Shown: positions 1-7,337, counted from the stretch's first letter. The stretch is DNA of 22,734 nucleotides from JAGXFP01 sp039714535 (GCA_039714535.1 JBDLJC010000056.1:1-22734); one strand, 5' to 3'. Translations and numbers: made by a program. The notes: generated from the letters alone by a model not told the origin.

Positions 1-6
1 TGAGTA

Positions 7-219
7 TTGAGAGGGCCAGCTTGTCCTGTTGCGCGGATTAAACTTCAAGAAGGCAACTATGTTGTTCCTCCTCAGTGGAACATTTTGCAAAAGGCTCTGT
101 TATACCAATATAATGCATTGGGAAATATTCTCGGGTTGATGATGTACGGGAGATTTATTTTAGAACAGCAGCCCAGCCTTCAAAATGATCAAAATGTAAT
201 ATATTTTAAAAATTCTTGA
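7..219 (+). CDS. Hypothetical ORF, probable 3' remnant of an unknown gene
   Basis: This is an open frame of about 70 codons ending 12 bases before the next gene. It does not run in from outside the window, because an in-frame TGA occupies bases 1-3. The only possible start near its beginning is a TTG at 7 with no visible ribosome binding site. The product has no signal peptide, clear membrane segment or motif I recognise; it contains the peptide VVPPQWN and a hydrophobic stretch around NILGLMM. It may be the frameshifted tail of a larger gene, or chance. It lies on the same strand as the nuclease gene that follows, so it may belong to the same accessory unit. Function unknown. Confidence 0.25.
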   Translation: MRGPACPVARIKLQEGNYVVPPQWNILQKALLYQYNALGNILGLMMYGRFILEQQPSLQNDQNVIYFKNS

Positions 220-231
220 GAAAATTCTGTA

Positions 232-1218
232 ATGACAACACAGTCTGATAATTTTGAAAAGCAAATAAAGAGAATAAAAGAATTACTAGAGTCTTCAGAG
301 GCTGAAATTATTTGGGATGATAAAATAGCAGATCCTGATACTGGGCAGCTGAGACAAATTGATATCACAATCAGAAAAGACGGGAAAGTAACGCATGTTG
401 AGTGTAGAAAACGTGGTAGCAAACAGGATGTTATGTGGATTGAAGAGCTTGTTGGGAGAAAAGACAGTTTAGGTGCAGATAAAATGATAGCTGTTTCTGC
501 CTCTGGCTTCACCGGACCAGCTATTCTAAAAGCTAAGGCTAAGGGTATTTTCTTAAGGGACTTGCAGACGGTTACAGAGGAGGAAATACAAAGTTGGGGT
601 AATAAAAGCACTATTAGACTAGGTCTTTATAGGTATCTCAACCCCAAGCTGGAGCTATTTTTTGACCAAACTCTCATGGGGAAAATTGATAGTAGTGAGC
701 AAGAAAATATTCTGGCTGAAATTTTAAGCACAGATAATCCAATTTTGTCTGATTTGCTGAAATTACTAAGAGAACATTTGAGGAAAACAAAGTTAACGGA
801 TAAGCCAGCAAATATAAAGATGAGGGTGTTTTTTGAGCCAAATACATATTTAGTGGGTGGCATGTCTATTGCTGGTGCAGGCGTTGAGGGAGATTTTTTT
901 AACGATCAGTTAATTTATGAAACTGCCTCAGTGTTGCTATATGGTGCACCTCACGAATTAAAAAACGACAGGTGTGCGAATATTGAGCTTTTTGATTTTG
1001 AAGGGTTTGAGATTACAAATAAATTTAAGAAGTCTTGTTGTATTTGTGTTGATATAAGCTCTATTCCTTTTCCTAAAAATTCAATCTTTAATGGAAGACT
1101 TATAGTCAATTTTACAGAAGAACGAGCTATTAAGAGAATTGAGACTGTTGGTATGTTGGATCAATCTCAGTTTAGTATTGGAAAGGGAACATTTAATGTC
1201 GGATTTGTGAGTGAGTAA
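232..1218 (+). CDS. Restriction-endonuclease-like PD-(D/E)XK protein
   Basis: The protein has 328 residues. The first ~115 look like a restriction-endonuclease (Mrr/PD-(D/E)XK) fold: a helical start, then a beta hairpin carrying Asp44 (QID) and Glu57 in the motif VECRKR, then WIEELVGRKDSLGADKMIAVS and a helix leading to a GIFLRDL strand. The usual E-x-K is E57-C-R59 here. From memory, related proteins also carry ECR, so this may be a family trait rather than inactivation. The C-terminal ~200 residues are unrecognised and look beta-rich. It is cytoplasmic, with no signal peptide or membrane segment. The start is ATG with only a weak GAGAAA upstream. The gene is AT-rich compared with the housekeeping genes downstream and overlaps the glycosylase start by 8 bases, which suggests translational coupling. 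A role in cleaving foreign or damaged DNA is inference. Confidence 0.6.
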   Translation: MTTQSDNFEKQIKRIKELLESSEAEIIWDDKIADPDTGQLRQIDITIRKDGKVTHVECRKRGSKQDVMWIEELVGRKDSLGADKMIAVSASGFTGPAILKAKAKGIFLRDLQTVTEEEIQSWGNKSTIRLGLYRYLNPKLELFFDQTLMGKIDSSEQENILAEILSTDNPILSDLLKLLREHLRKTKLTDKPANIKMRVFFEPNTYLVGGMSIAGAGVEGDFFNDQLIYETASVLLYGAPHELKNDRCANIELFDFEGFEITNKFKKSCCICVDISSIPFPKNSIFNGRLIVNFTEERAIKRIETVGMLDQSQFSIGKGTFNVGFVSE

Positions 1219-1732
1219 TATATTGAAATTTAAGAAAGGATTTCCACCCATAGCCGAAAAAACAGCAACGGTCTTAATTCTGGGCACGATGCCTGGCGAA
1301 GAGTCGTTGAAGCAGAATGAATATTACGCATACCCAAGAAATTCTTTCTGGAAAATCATGGCCACTCTTTTTGGCTTTGATTCTTCTGCAACATACGAAC
1401 AAAAAACACAAGTTTTACTGCAAAACAAAATAGCATTATGGGATGTGATAAGCTCTTGCCAAAGGGAAGGAAGTCTTGATAGCAGTATAAAGAATGAAAC
1501 GATCATCGAGAATGACTTTAATGCCTTTTTCAAGAGAAACTCGCATATTACGCACGTCTTCTTTAACGGCGCCAGGGCAGAGAACGAATACCGGAAAAAG
1601 ATCCTGCCCAAGCTATCAAAAACAAAACACGACATAAAATATGCCCGACTTCCATCAACAAGCCCCGCCATGGCCCAATTATCGCTTAATGCCAAAATAT
1701 TGGAATGGTCAAAGATAAAAAGAACACGATAA
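1211..1732 (+). CDS. DNA-deoxyinosine (hypoxanthine-DNA) glycosylase, UDG superfamily
   Basis: The 173-residue protein has the signature of the hypoxanthine-DNA glycosylase family (UDG family 6). GTMPGEESL (residues 25-33) is motif 1 with no catalytic Asp or Asn at the UDG position. It is followed by YYAYPRNSFW (38-47), ALWDVISSCQREGSLDS, a FFNGARAE strand and the late RLPSTSPA loop. Enzymes of this family remove hypoxanthine (deaminated adenine) from DNA to start base excision repair; the Asn in the PRN motif is the likely key residue. Length matches the family. The start is GTG at 1211, overlapping the end of the nuclease gene by 8 bases in another frame, so the two are probably made together. 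The gene is AT-rich at its 5' end and less so at its 3' end. Assignment to the UDG superfamily is firm; the exact substrate is family knowledge. Confidence 0.82.
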   Translation: MSNILKFKKGFPPIAEKTATVLILGTMPGEESLKQNEYYAYPRNSFWKIMATLFGFDSSATYEQKTQVLLQNKIALWDVISSCQREGSLDSSIKNETIIENDFNAFFKRNSHITHVFFNGARAENEYRKKILPKLSKTKHDIKYARLPSTSPAMAQLSLNAKILEWSKIKRTR

Positions 1733-1782
1733 CAAAAAGTACACAAAGCTTAAGGCCAAGAACTTTAACGGAACCACCGCCA

Positions 1783-2271
1783 ATGACTTACCAACCGATA
1801 CTGGGTACTCTGGGATTTATTGTTTCGCCGGACCGCCGAAAAACCTTGCTGGTCCACCGCACTGCCCGTAACAACGATGCTCATTACAATAAATACAACG
1901 GCCTGGGCGGCAAGATGCAGTCAGACGAAGATATGGTCTCGTGCATAAAACGGGAGATCATGGAAGAGGCGGGTATCATCTGCGAGGATATCAAGCTGCG
2001 CGGCACCATCAACTGGACCGGCTTTGGCCCGAATGGCGAAGACTGGCTGGGGTTTATTTTCCGGATCGACCGTTTTAACGGGACACCTTTTACTAAAAAC
2101 GAAGAGGGAACCCTGTCATGGGTCCGGATAGACCGCCTTGGAGAGTTGCCGATGTGGGAAGGCGACCGCTTCTTTCTACCCATGGTCTTCGATGACGACC
2201 CGAGAGCTTTCCACGGTCATATGCCCTATAAAAACGAAAGCCCCATTAACTGGAGCTTTCAGAGAATCTGA
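1783..2271 (+). CDS. Nudix hydrolase, MutT/8-oxo-dGTP diphosphatase type
   Basis: With the ATG at 1783 the protein has 162 residues. A full Nudix box GX5EX7REUXEEXGU runs from Gly43 to Ile65 (Glu49, Arg57-Glu58, Glu61-Glu62), preceded by YNGLGGK. The flanking segments (LVHRTARNNDAHYNKYNG, GEDWLGFIFRID, LPMWEGDRFFLP) resemble the MTH1-like 8-oxo-dGTP diphosphatases that clean oxidised purine nucleotides from the pool. The frame stays open to a start at 1705, inside the glycosylase gene, but the extra 26 residues are charged, unlike the family and unnecessary, so the later start was chosen even though its ribosome binding site is poor. It follows the glycosylase by 50 bases on the same strand; both would act on damaged purines, one in DNA and one in nucleotides. 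Nucleotide specificity is inferred. Confidence 0.85.
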   Translation: MTYQPILGTLGFIVSPDRRKTLLVHRTARNNDAHYNKYNGLGGKMQSDEDMVSCIKREIMEEAGIICEDIKLRGTINWTGFGPNGEDWLGFIFRIDRFNGTPFTKNEEGTLSWVRIDRLGELPMWEGDRFFLPMVFDDDPRAFHGHMPYKNESPINWSFQRI

Positions 2272-2274
2272 TTT

Positions 2275-2290
2275 CCTCCCGACCGGGAGG
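2275..2290. terminator. Short GC hairpin between convergent genes
   Basis: CCTCCC (2275-2280) pairs with GGGAGG (2285-2290) around a GACC loop. It sits between the end of the Nudix gene and the end of the convergent cytochrome gene, where a bidirectional terminator is expected. Neither side is followed by a run of T, so it is at best a weak or factor-assisted terminator. Confidence 0.3.
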
Positions 2291-2301
2291 CTTAAGGCCT
2301 A

Positions 2302-2703
2302 TCAGCCGCAGTCGTCGGCATCATTGGGATCATAGGTGTTGGCCGCGTTACGGAACAGGTAATCGTTCAGCTTTGTGAGCTCATCCGGAGAGAGAGCCGC
2401 CCACTGGCCATCCTTGGCGCACTGGGGGTATTTTGTCAAAAAGACCCGGTTCCAAGCGGTCATGGTCTTTGACTCGGAGTGGAGGAAAGTAGCGCCCTTG
2501 TTATTGTCGCGGGTATGGCAACTCTTGCATGACCTGGCGAAAATCTTACTGCCTTCGCTGACCCAGCCGCTGTTTTGGAAAGTCAGGATGCGACAAACCT
2601 GGGTGGCCTCATCAAGCCGTTTCTTGGGGGTGGCCTGACTGTCCACCGCCGAACTGAATATGACCAGCGTCATAATCGAGCTTAATAATATTACTATTTT
2701 CAT
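2302..2703 (-). CDS. Periplasmic monoheme cytochrome c-like protein
   Basis: The product has 133 residues. An N-terminal hydrophobic signal peptide (residues 1 to about 24, with possible cleavage after SQA) directs export. One heme-binding motif, CKSCH, lies at residues 59-63, and Met80 (KTMTAW) could be the distal ligand. Three further cysteines (37, in YPQC, and near the C-terminus) are not part of a CXXCH motif. The size and single heme fit a small soluble class I c-type electron carrier. The ATG at 2703 is preceded by a good AGGAGAAGG ribosome binding site. The gene stands alone between a convergent Nudix gene and a divergent traB-like gene. The redox partner cannot be told from the sequence. 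Confidence 0.78.
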   Translation of the reverse strand: MKIVILLSSIMTLVIFSSAVDSQATPKKRLDEATQVCRILTFQNSGWVSEGSKIFARSCKSCHTRDNNKGATFLHSESKTMTAWNRVFLTKYPQCAKDGQWAALSPDELTKLNDYLFRNAANTYDPNDADDCG

Positions 2704-2768
2704 AAGCCTTCTCCTTGCTCCGTTTACTTAGCGCAGAAACAATATTTAATAAAAAAACTACATTCTAA

Positions 2769-2797
2769 ATTATATACCACGTTGTAGTAATAGTAAA
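2769..2797 (-). promoter_or_regulatory. Sigma-70-type promoter for the cytochrome gene
   Basis: On the minus strand, TTTACT (2797-2792) is a 4/6 match to the -35 box. It is followed after exactly 17 bases by a perfect TATAAT -10 box (2774-2769). The box lies about 65 bases before the cytochrome start codon. Confidence 0.5.
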
Positions 2798-2925
2798 GGA
2801 TGAACAACACAAAACCAACCTCTTATCTTTTATAAAGTGCTACGCTTTAACTATGCGAGCTAACGACAAAATCATTATTTATATTCGCAGCCATACCCAG
2901 CGGGCCTGCATATTAAAGTTTGCTG

Positions 2926-2954
2926 TTTACCAATCAACCTAAAACATTTATATA
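2926..2954 (+). promoter_or_regulatory. Possible sigma-70-type promoter for the TraB-like gene
   Basis: TTTACC (2926-2931) and TATATA (2949-2954) are separated by 17 bases, each a partial match to consensus. A transcript from here would have a leader of roughly 115 bases before the start at 3078. The call rests on spacing and resemblance only. Confidence 0.3.
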
Positions 2955-3077
2955 GTGTCCCTATTCCACTTTACCGGGAAAATAAATCCATCGACTTAGT
3001 TCGCTAACCCCGTAACCGACAGCCACAACTTCCGAATTATGGGCTTGGCTTTAAGAGTGCATGTGCAGAGGCGTAGA

Positions 3078-4280
3078 ATGACCGACGTAATTACCAACGA
3101 AAAACCGAATACCGATAACCAGAACGATATCCACCGGCTGACGATGAACGGCAAAGAGCTCGTCCTGATCGGGACCGCCCATATCTCCAAGGAATCGGCC
3201 CAACTGGTCCGGCAGGTAATAGAAGAAGAAAGACCGGACTGTGTTTGCATCGAACTGGATGAAAAGCGCTACGAATCACTGGCAAAACGTAAGAGCTGGG
3301 TAAATCTTAACCTGAAAGAGATTATCTACCGCAAACAACTCAGCACCCTGCTCGCCAATCTGGTTCTGGCCTCTTATCAGAAAAAACTGGGTGACCAGCT
3401 TGACATTCAACCCGGCACCGAACTGCTTGAGGCCGCCAAGGCCGCCGAGGGACTGGATATTCCGATTGCCCTCTGTGACCGGGATGTTCGCGTCACCATG
3501 CGCCGGGCCTGGAAATCGACCTCAATCTGGAAAAAAGGCTACCTGCTGGCAAGTCTAATGGCCAGCCTTTTTGACGATACCGAAATTACAGAAGAAAAAC
3601 TCAGCGAAATGCGTAAGTCCGATGTCATTTCAGGGCTAATGGAGGAACTCGGCCAATCCCTCCCCGAACTGAAAAGGGTCCTGATTGACGAGCGGGACAC
3701 CTTCCTGGCCGAGAAGATAAAGGGTGCTGACGGCGCCAAGATAGTCGCCGTGGTCGGCGCCGGCCATGTGGCCGGCATCAAACTGGCCTTAAACGAGGAT
3801 CGCTCCGGGCAAATGGCGGAGATCAACGCCATCCCGCCGGTTTCCAAAATCTGGAAGATTCTGGGCTGGTCGATCCCGGCCATTATCATCGCTTCAATCG
3901 TAACCATCGGCTTGCGTAAGGGTGGCTCAGTGGCCGGCGACAACATCATCTACTGGATTCTAGCCAACGGCATCCCTTCCTCCATCGGCGCCATACTGGC
4001 TTTGGCCAATCCATTTACCATCATCGGCGCTTTTATTGCCGCGCCGATAACCAGCCTGACCCCGGTAATCGGCGCCGGTTACGTTACCGCTTTCCTGCAG
4101 GTTATTTTCCAACCACCCATGGTCAGCGAATTCGAATCAGCCCTCAAAGATATGTCATCCTTCACCGGCTGGTGGCGCAACAAGCTGCTCAGGGTTTTTC
4201 TGGCCTTCATCCTACCCGGCTTCGGCAGCATGATCGGCACCTATATTGGCGGATATGAGATAATATCCAATCTTTTTTAG
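3078..4280 (+). CDS. TraB/PrgY family membrane protein
   Basis: The protein has about 400 residues. The N-terminal half carries the TraB/PrgY signature: LIGTAHISKES (residues 30-40) and ERPDCVCIELDEKRY (51-65), later VVGAGHVAGI, with a long helical insert between. The C-terminal third has several hydrophobic segments (around ILGWSIPAIIIASIV, ANPFTIIGAFIAAPI and FLAFILPGFGSMIGTYIGG), so it should sit in the cytoplasmic membrane. The family includes PrgY/TraB, which shut down pheromone signalling in enterococcal plasmids, but chromosomal copies are widespread and their substrate is unknown; the conserved GTAH and GAGH motifs suggest a metalloprotease-like or erythromycin-esterase-like site. ATG 3078 was chosen over an in-frame ATG at 3039 because an AGAGG lies just upstream and the extra residues are not family-like. 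It precedes yhbY by 35 bases and may share its transcript. Confidence 0.85.
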   Translation: MTDVITNEKPNTDNQNDIHRLTMNGKELVLIGTAHISKESAQLVRQVIEEERPDCVCIELDEKRYESLAKRKSWVNLNLKEIIYRKQLSTLLANLVLASYQKKLGDQLDIQPGTELLEAAKAAEGLDIPIALCDRDVRVTMRRAWKSTSIWKKGYLLASLMASLFDDTEITEEKLSEMRKSDVISGLMEELGQSLPELKRVLIDERDTFLAEKIKGADGAKIVAVVGAGHVAGIKLALNEDRSGQMAEINAIPPVSKIWKILGWSIPAIIIASIVTIGLRKGGSVAGDNIIYWILANGIPSSIGAILALANPFTIIGAFIAAPITSLTPVIGAGYVTAFLQVIFQPPMVSEFESALKDMSSFTGWWRNKLLRVFLAFILPGFGSMIGTYIGGYEIISNLF

Positions 4281-4315
4281 ATAAAAATCATTACGAGATA
4301 TATTGGAGTAGACAT

Positions 4316-4645
4316 ATGGCAGGTAAGGGTAAAAAGAAAACAACTTTAAATTCCAGACAACAACGATTTTTGCGGGGTCTAGGCCACAACTTGCAAGTTA
4401 AAGCAACGGTGGGCAAAGAAGGTATTACCGAGCAGGTGATAAAATCCCTCAACGAAGTTATCGACGCCCAGGAGTTGGTCAAAGTTAAGATGCAGGAAAA
4501 TTTCCCCCATGACCGGAAAGAGGGAGGAGCCTTGCTGGCAGCCAAAGCCCAAACCGCTCTGGTCCAAGTCATCGGCCGGGTTGCCATCCTCTATAGGGGC
4601 AACCCCGATCTGCCGGACAACCAGCAAATTGACCTGCCAAAGTAA
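4316..4645 (+). CDS. yhbY: YhbY-family CRM-domain RNA-binding protein
   Basis: This is a single-domain protein of 109 residues, the usual size of the family. The CRM fold is visible as LNSRQQRFLRGLGHNLQ, then the core loop VGKEGITEQVIKSLNEVIDAQELVKVKM, and a C-terminal strand VIGRVAILYRGN. YhbY binds pre-50S ribosomal subunits and takes part in ribosome assembly. The basic N-terminus (AGKGKKKTT) fits RNA binding. The ATG follows a TTGGAG ribosome binding site. It precedes cmoA by 32 bases, so yhbY-cmoA-cmoB probably form a translation-related operon, perhaps with the TraB-like gene as its first member. Confidence 0.9.
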   Translation: MAGKGKKKTTLNSRQQRFLRGLGHNLQVKATVGKEGITEQVIKSLNEVIDAQELVKVKMQENFPHDRKEGGALLAAKAQTALVQVIGRVAILYRGNPDLPDNQQIDLPK

Positions 4646-4677
4646 ATTAGAACAAACACTTTCATCACCCGTATATT

Positions 4678-5403
4678 ATGGCCAAAGACGATATTTTTAA
4701 AGACCAGGACATGAACCGGGAATTTCAGTTCGACGGCAAGGTTGCTGATGTCTTTGATGATATGCTGAACCGCTCCGTCCCCTGTTACCGGATGGTCATC
4801 GAAATGATGGGGACCATTCTGGATAAATTCCTCCAGGACGGCGACCGGGTCTATGATTTGGGCTGTTCGACGGGTGAAACCCTGCTTGAACTGGCCCGAC
4901 AGCTTGACCAGCTTGATCTCAAATTCACTGGCATCGACAACTCCCCGGCCATGCTGAGCAAGGCCCAACACAAAGCGGAGATGTTTGCCCTTGCCAACCG
5001 CATTGATTTTAGGGAAACAGACATAGTCGCCCTGGATATCTCAGAGGCCGGAGCGATTATCATGAACTACACTCTACAGTTCATCCGTCCACTCCAGCGG
5101 CCAGAGTTCCTGGCCAGAGTCTATGAAGCACTGCGGCCCGGCGGCATCCTGATTCTCAGTGAAAAAGTTCTGTCCCCCACCCCGGATCTAAACCGGGCCT
5201 TCATCGATTTCTATCTGGATTTCAAACGGCGGAACGGCTACAGCGAAACGGAGATTTCCCGCAAGCGGGAGGCCCTCGAAAATGTCCTGATCCCCTTTTC
5301 AATCAAAGAGAATATCGACCTCCTGACCGAGGCCGGGTTCACCTCCCACGAGACCTTTTTCCAGTGGTTCAATTTCGCCGCCATTGTGGCCGTTAAAAAC
5401 TAA
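4678..5403 (+). CDS. cmoA: Carboxy-S-adenosyl-L-methionine synthase
   Basis: The protein has 241 residues, against 247 in E. coli CmoA. The start MAKDDIFKD and FDGKVADVFDDMLNRSVPCY match CmoA, except that the usual RSVPGY is RSVPCY. The class I methyltransferase loop VYDLGCSTGETLLEL spans about residues 58-72, GIDNSPAML supplies the second SAM-binding acidic residue, and MNYTLQFI follows. CmoA converts SAM and prephenate to carboxy-SAM, the donor that CmoB uses to make cmo5U at wobble position 34 of several tRNAs. It sits 13 bases before cmoB, the order and partnership known from gammaproteobacteria. Cytoplasmic. The identity is strong because partner and motifs agree. Confidence 0.93.
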   Translation: MAKDDIFKDQDMNREFQFDGKVADVFDDMLNRSVPCYRMVIEMMGTILDKFLQDGDRVYDLGCSTGETLLELARQLDQLDLKFTGIDNSPAMLSKAQHKAEMFALANRIDFRETDIVALDISEAGAIIMNYTLQFIRPLQRPEFLARVYEALRPGGILILSEKVLSPTPDLNRAFIDFYLDFKRRNGYSETEISRKREALENVLIPFSIKENIDLLTEAGFTSHETFFQWFNFAAIVAVKN

Positions 5404-5416
5404 ACGGCCATTAATA

Positions 5417-6379
5417 ATGCGCGACTATCTAGACCTACTACCAACACCTCACAAACTAGAGATTAAAAAATTGTTGGGCAAATGTGATGCACTGGAGGCC
5501 TCCGATAAAAAAGGCATAATCCGCTATCGCCACCCCTTTGAATCAATCAAGCACCTCAGGGCCGCACATCTGGATTTCAGCGGCGACACGGTTAAGATCG
5601 GCCACCGGGACGAACTCACCGAAGCTGACCACGAAAAGGTCCTTGCGGTGCTGCGCAACTTCATGCCCTGGCGCAAGGGGCCTTTCGAGGTATTCGGGGT
5701 TGAAATTGACGCGGAATGGCGCAGTGAAAGAAAGTGGCAACGGTTACAGCAGGCCCTGCCCGACCTTAAAGATAAAATCATCGCCGACATCGGCAGCAAC
5801 AACGGCTACTACCTGTTCAGGATGGCTGCCCACCAGCCCCGCCTTGCCCTGGGTTTTGAGCCCCATCTCCACCATCATTTCACCTTCAAGACCTTGAACA
5901 GTTTGGCCGGGCAAGACACCCTCAAGAGCGAGATGCTCGGGGTCGAACAAATTGGACTGTTCGAAAACTGTTTTGACGTAATCTTCATGATGGGCATCCT
6001 CTACCACCGGATATCCCCGATTGAGGTATTAAAAGAGACCCTAAAAGCCCTGCACCCCGGCGGCACCCTGATTGTAGAATCACAGGCCATTCCCGGCGAG
6101 GAGCCGATCGCCCTTTTCCCGGAAAAGACCTACGCCAAAGTACCCGGCACCTACTTCGTTCCCACCGGCGCATGCCTGACCAACTGGCTAACCCGAGCAG
6201 GATTCAAGGATGTGGAACTCTTCTGCAGCCACCCGATGGATAGCAATGAACAACGCTGCACCGACTGGATGGACTTCGAATCCTACGACGACTTCATCGA
6301 TCCAGTCAACCCGGAATTGACCATCGAAGGCTACCCTGCCCCGATCCGGGTTTTCATCAAGGCCCGTAAAAAAGAATAG
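5417..6379 (+). CDS. cmoB: tRNA U34 carboxymethyltransferase
   Basis: The protein has 320 residues (E. coli 323). The N-terminal half contains RHPFESIKHLRAAHLDFSG and MPWRKGPFEVFGVEIDAEWRS; the C-terminal half is a Rossmann methyltransferase with DIGSNNGYYLFRM. Residues that hold the carboxylate of carboxy-SAM in E. coli CmoB have counterparts: Lys87 in PWRKGPF, the Tyr in MGILYHR and Arg311 in PIRVFIK, at a constant offset of about four. The enzyme transfers the carboxymethyl group to 5-hydroxyuridine at tRNA position 34. ATG 5417 was chosen because the TTG at 5384 lies inside cmoA and its extension is unlike the family. The ribosome binding site is weak, which suggests coupling to cmoA 13 bases upstream. 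No clear terminator follows. Confidence 0.93.
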   Translation: MRDYLDLLPTPHKLEIKKLLGKCDALEASDKKGIIRYRHPFESIKHLRAAHLDFSGDTVKIGHRDELTEADHEKVLAVLRNFMPWRKGPFEVFGVEIDAEWRSERKWQRLQQALPDLKDKIIADIGSNNGYYLFRMAAHQPRLALGFEPHLHHHFTFKTLNSLAGQDTLKSEMLGVEQIGLFENCFDVIFMMGILYHRISPIEVLKETLKALHPGGTLIVESQAIPGEEPIALFPEKTYAKVPGTYFVPTGACLTNWLTRAGFKDVELFCSHPMDSNEQRCTDWMDFESYDDFIDPVNPELTIEGYPAPIRVFIKARKKE

Positions 6380-6467
6380 GCTTAAAAGTCAGAACGACAC
6401 GATTTTTTCATGATTATTGATCAATTCAGGTCGAATCTACGAAAGGATAAAATCATGGTCAGGTAAG

Positions 6468-6953
6468 TTAAAATTGATATCCCGCTTGAAGTAACAAATA
6501 ACCTTTAGTATCTCCGTTGTGACGCCCAAGGGCAGGGGTGAACCCAAAATTCCAACCACCTTCATCGATCCCTCTTAAAAAGTAAACATAGGGGATGCCA
6601 GCACCATATACTGTTTCAGGATCAATATCACTGCCTCCACTATATACCGGCCCCAGATAAAAACCTATGCCATGCTTATTGCTCTCTTTTGAAAGGATGT
6701 TCGACCAAATCCAGCCTGCACCACCCCCGCAAGCAGAGTACCATCCAGGACCAGTTTTGTAACCGAGTTCAACACACCCAGCGGAAATGAACCGAAAGTC
6801 ACTTTCTCCGCGTAGACTAATATTAATACCAAGTCCACTATACAATGCTCCTATTCCTGTACCGAAAGACAGTTCGTTATTTGCTGCATATGTTTGTGTC
6901 GAAACAAGAAGCATCACTGTACATAGACATACTATTTTCATTTTCCAAAACAT
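6468..6953 (-). CDS. Predicted outer-membrane beta-barrel-like protein
   Basis: The product has 161 residues. A clear Sec signal peptide (residues 1 to about 24, MFWKMKIVCLC... ending TQTYAA) is followed by alternating short strands rich in Gly, Tyr and Ser, such as SFGTGIGALYSGLGINISL, GIGFYLGPVYSGG and LLLQAGYQF. The C-terminal Phe after GYQ matches the terminal aromatic signal of outer-membrane barrels. I recognise no specific family; about eight strands would fit this length. ATG 6953 is preceded by AGGAGG at good spacing. The gene is AT-rich, unlike cmoB with which it converges, and lies in the same AT-rich patch as the lipoprotein gene behind it. Probably an accessory surface protein of unknown role. 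Confidence 0.6.
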   Translation of the reverse strand: MFWKMKIVCLCTVMLLVSTQTYAANNELSFGTGIGALYSGLGINISLRGESDFRFISAGCVELGYKTGPGWYSACGGGAGWIWSNILSKESNKHGIGFYLGPVYSGGSDIDPETVYGAGIPYVYFLRGIDEGGWNFGFTPALGRHNGDTKGYLLLQAGYQF

Positions 6954-7010
6954 TTTATTAGCCTCCTAAATGTTTATCGAATACTTCTGTGTAAGCCCTG
7001 AATTTTAACG

Positions 7011-7337
7011 TCAATTATCAGATCTCCGTTTAAGACGCAAACTACCATCTTTTATTTGGCGAAATCCAGTGTATGGTAAAACCAAAGTATCAGCGATAAA
7101 GCAAAGCATCATATCGCCTACATATTCATAAAAGTCAGGTCCATCATAGTCTTCAGGAGCAGCTGGTCCGATGAAAGCCAAACAAAAATTGAGAAATACG
7201 CCGCTGTAAATTCTAGGAATTTTGTTGCAGTATGTTGTTTCATACCTTTCGTTATGCTTCAAATCATATGCGCTACCTGGGGGTAAAGTTCGTATTGACC
7301 CACATCCTGAACATATACACAAAACAAAAATGATCAA
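7011..7337 (-). CDS. YceK/YidQ-like lipoprotein
   Basis: The protein has about 108 residues. A short hydrophobic start leads to CSGCGSIRTL, a lipobox-like site with Cys12 as the likely lipidated residue. IPRIYSGVFLNFCLAF, then a hydrophobic LCFIADTLVLPYTGFRQI, match the layout of small YceK/YidQ lipoproteins (SGCGSI, Y.G, D..FS...DTLLLP). The 5' end is unsettled. The only start in frame is the TTG at 7337, with no ribosome binding site, and it gives a signal peptide without the usual N-terminal positive charge. Read upstream, the frame continues through a plausible HKVY stretch to a stop, without an ATG or GTG. The gene may have lost its start, or may use a rare one. Function of the family is unknown; location is probably the outer membrane. 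Confidence 0.55.
   Translation of the reverse strand: MIIFVLCICSGCGSIRTLPPGSAYDLKHNERYETTYCNKIPRIYSGVFLNFCLAFIGPAAPEDYDGPDFYEYVGDMMLCFIADTLVLPYTGFRQIKDGSLRLKRRSDN

Larger units (their letters stand above)
2704..3077. other. Divergent intergenic region between cytochrome and TraB-like genes
   Basis: This AT-rich stretch of 374 bases has no convincing gene. It carries one promoter candidate for each flanking gene (listed separately). It also holds a small stem at 2833-2849, TAAAGTG against CGCTTTA with one G-T pair, which is not followed by a T run. The rest shows no repeat or RNA motif that I can name. Confidence 0.5.

Noticed and set aside
189..611. 140-codon frame on the minus strand opposite the nuclease gene
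   Set aside because: It lies wholly opposite a better-supported gene with family motifs, has no ribosome binding site and no recognisable product.
1324..1746. 140-codon minus-strand frame opposite the glycosylase gene
   Set aside because: Shadow of a gene with clear UDG-superfamily motifs; no motif of its own.
5538..5897. 119-codon plus-strand frame inside cmoB
   Set aside because: Low-complexity Ser/Thr/Pro-rich translation in a frame offset from cmoB; typical shadow of a GC-rich gene.
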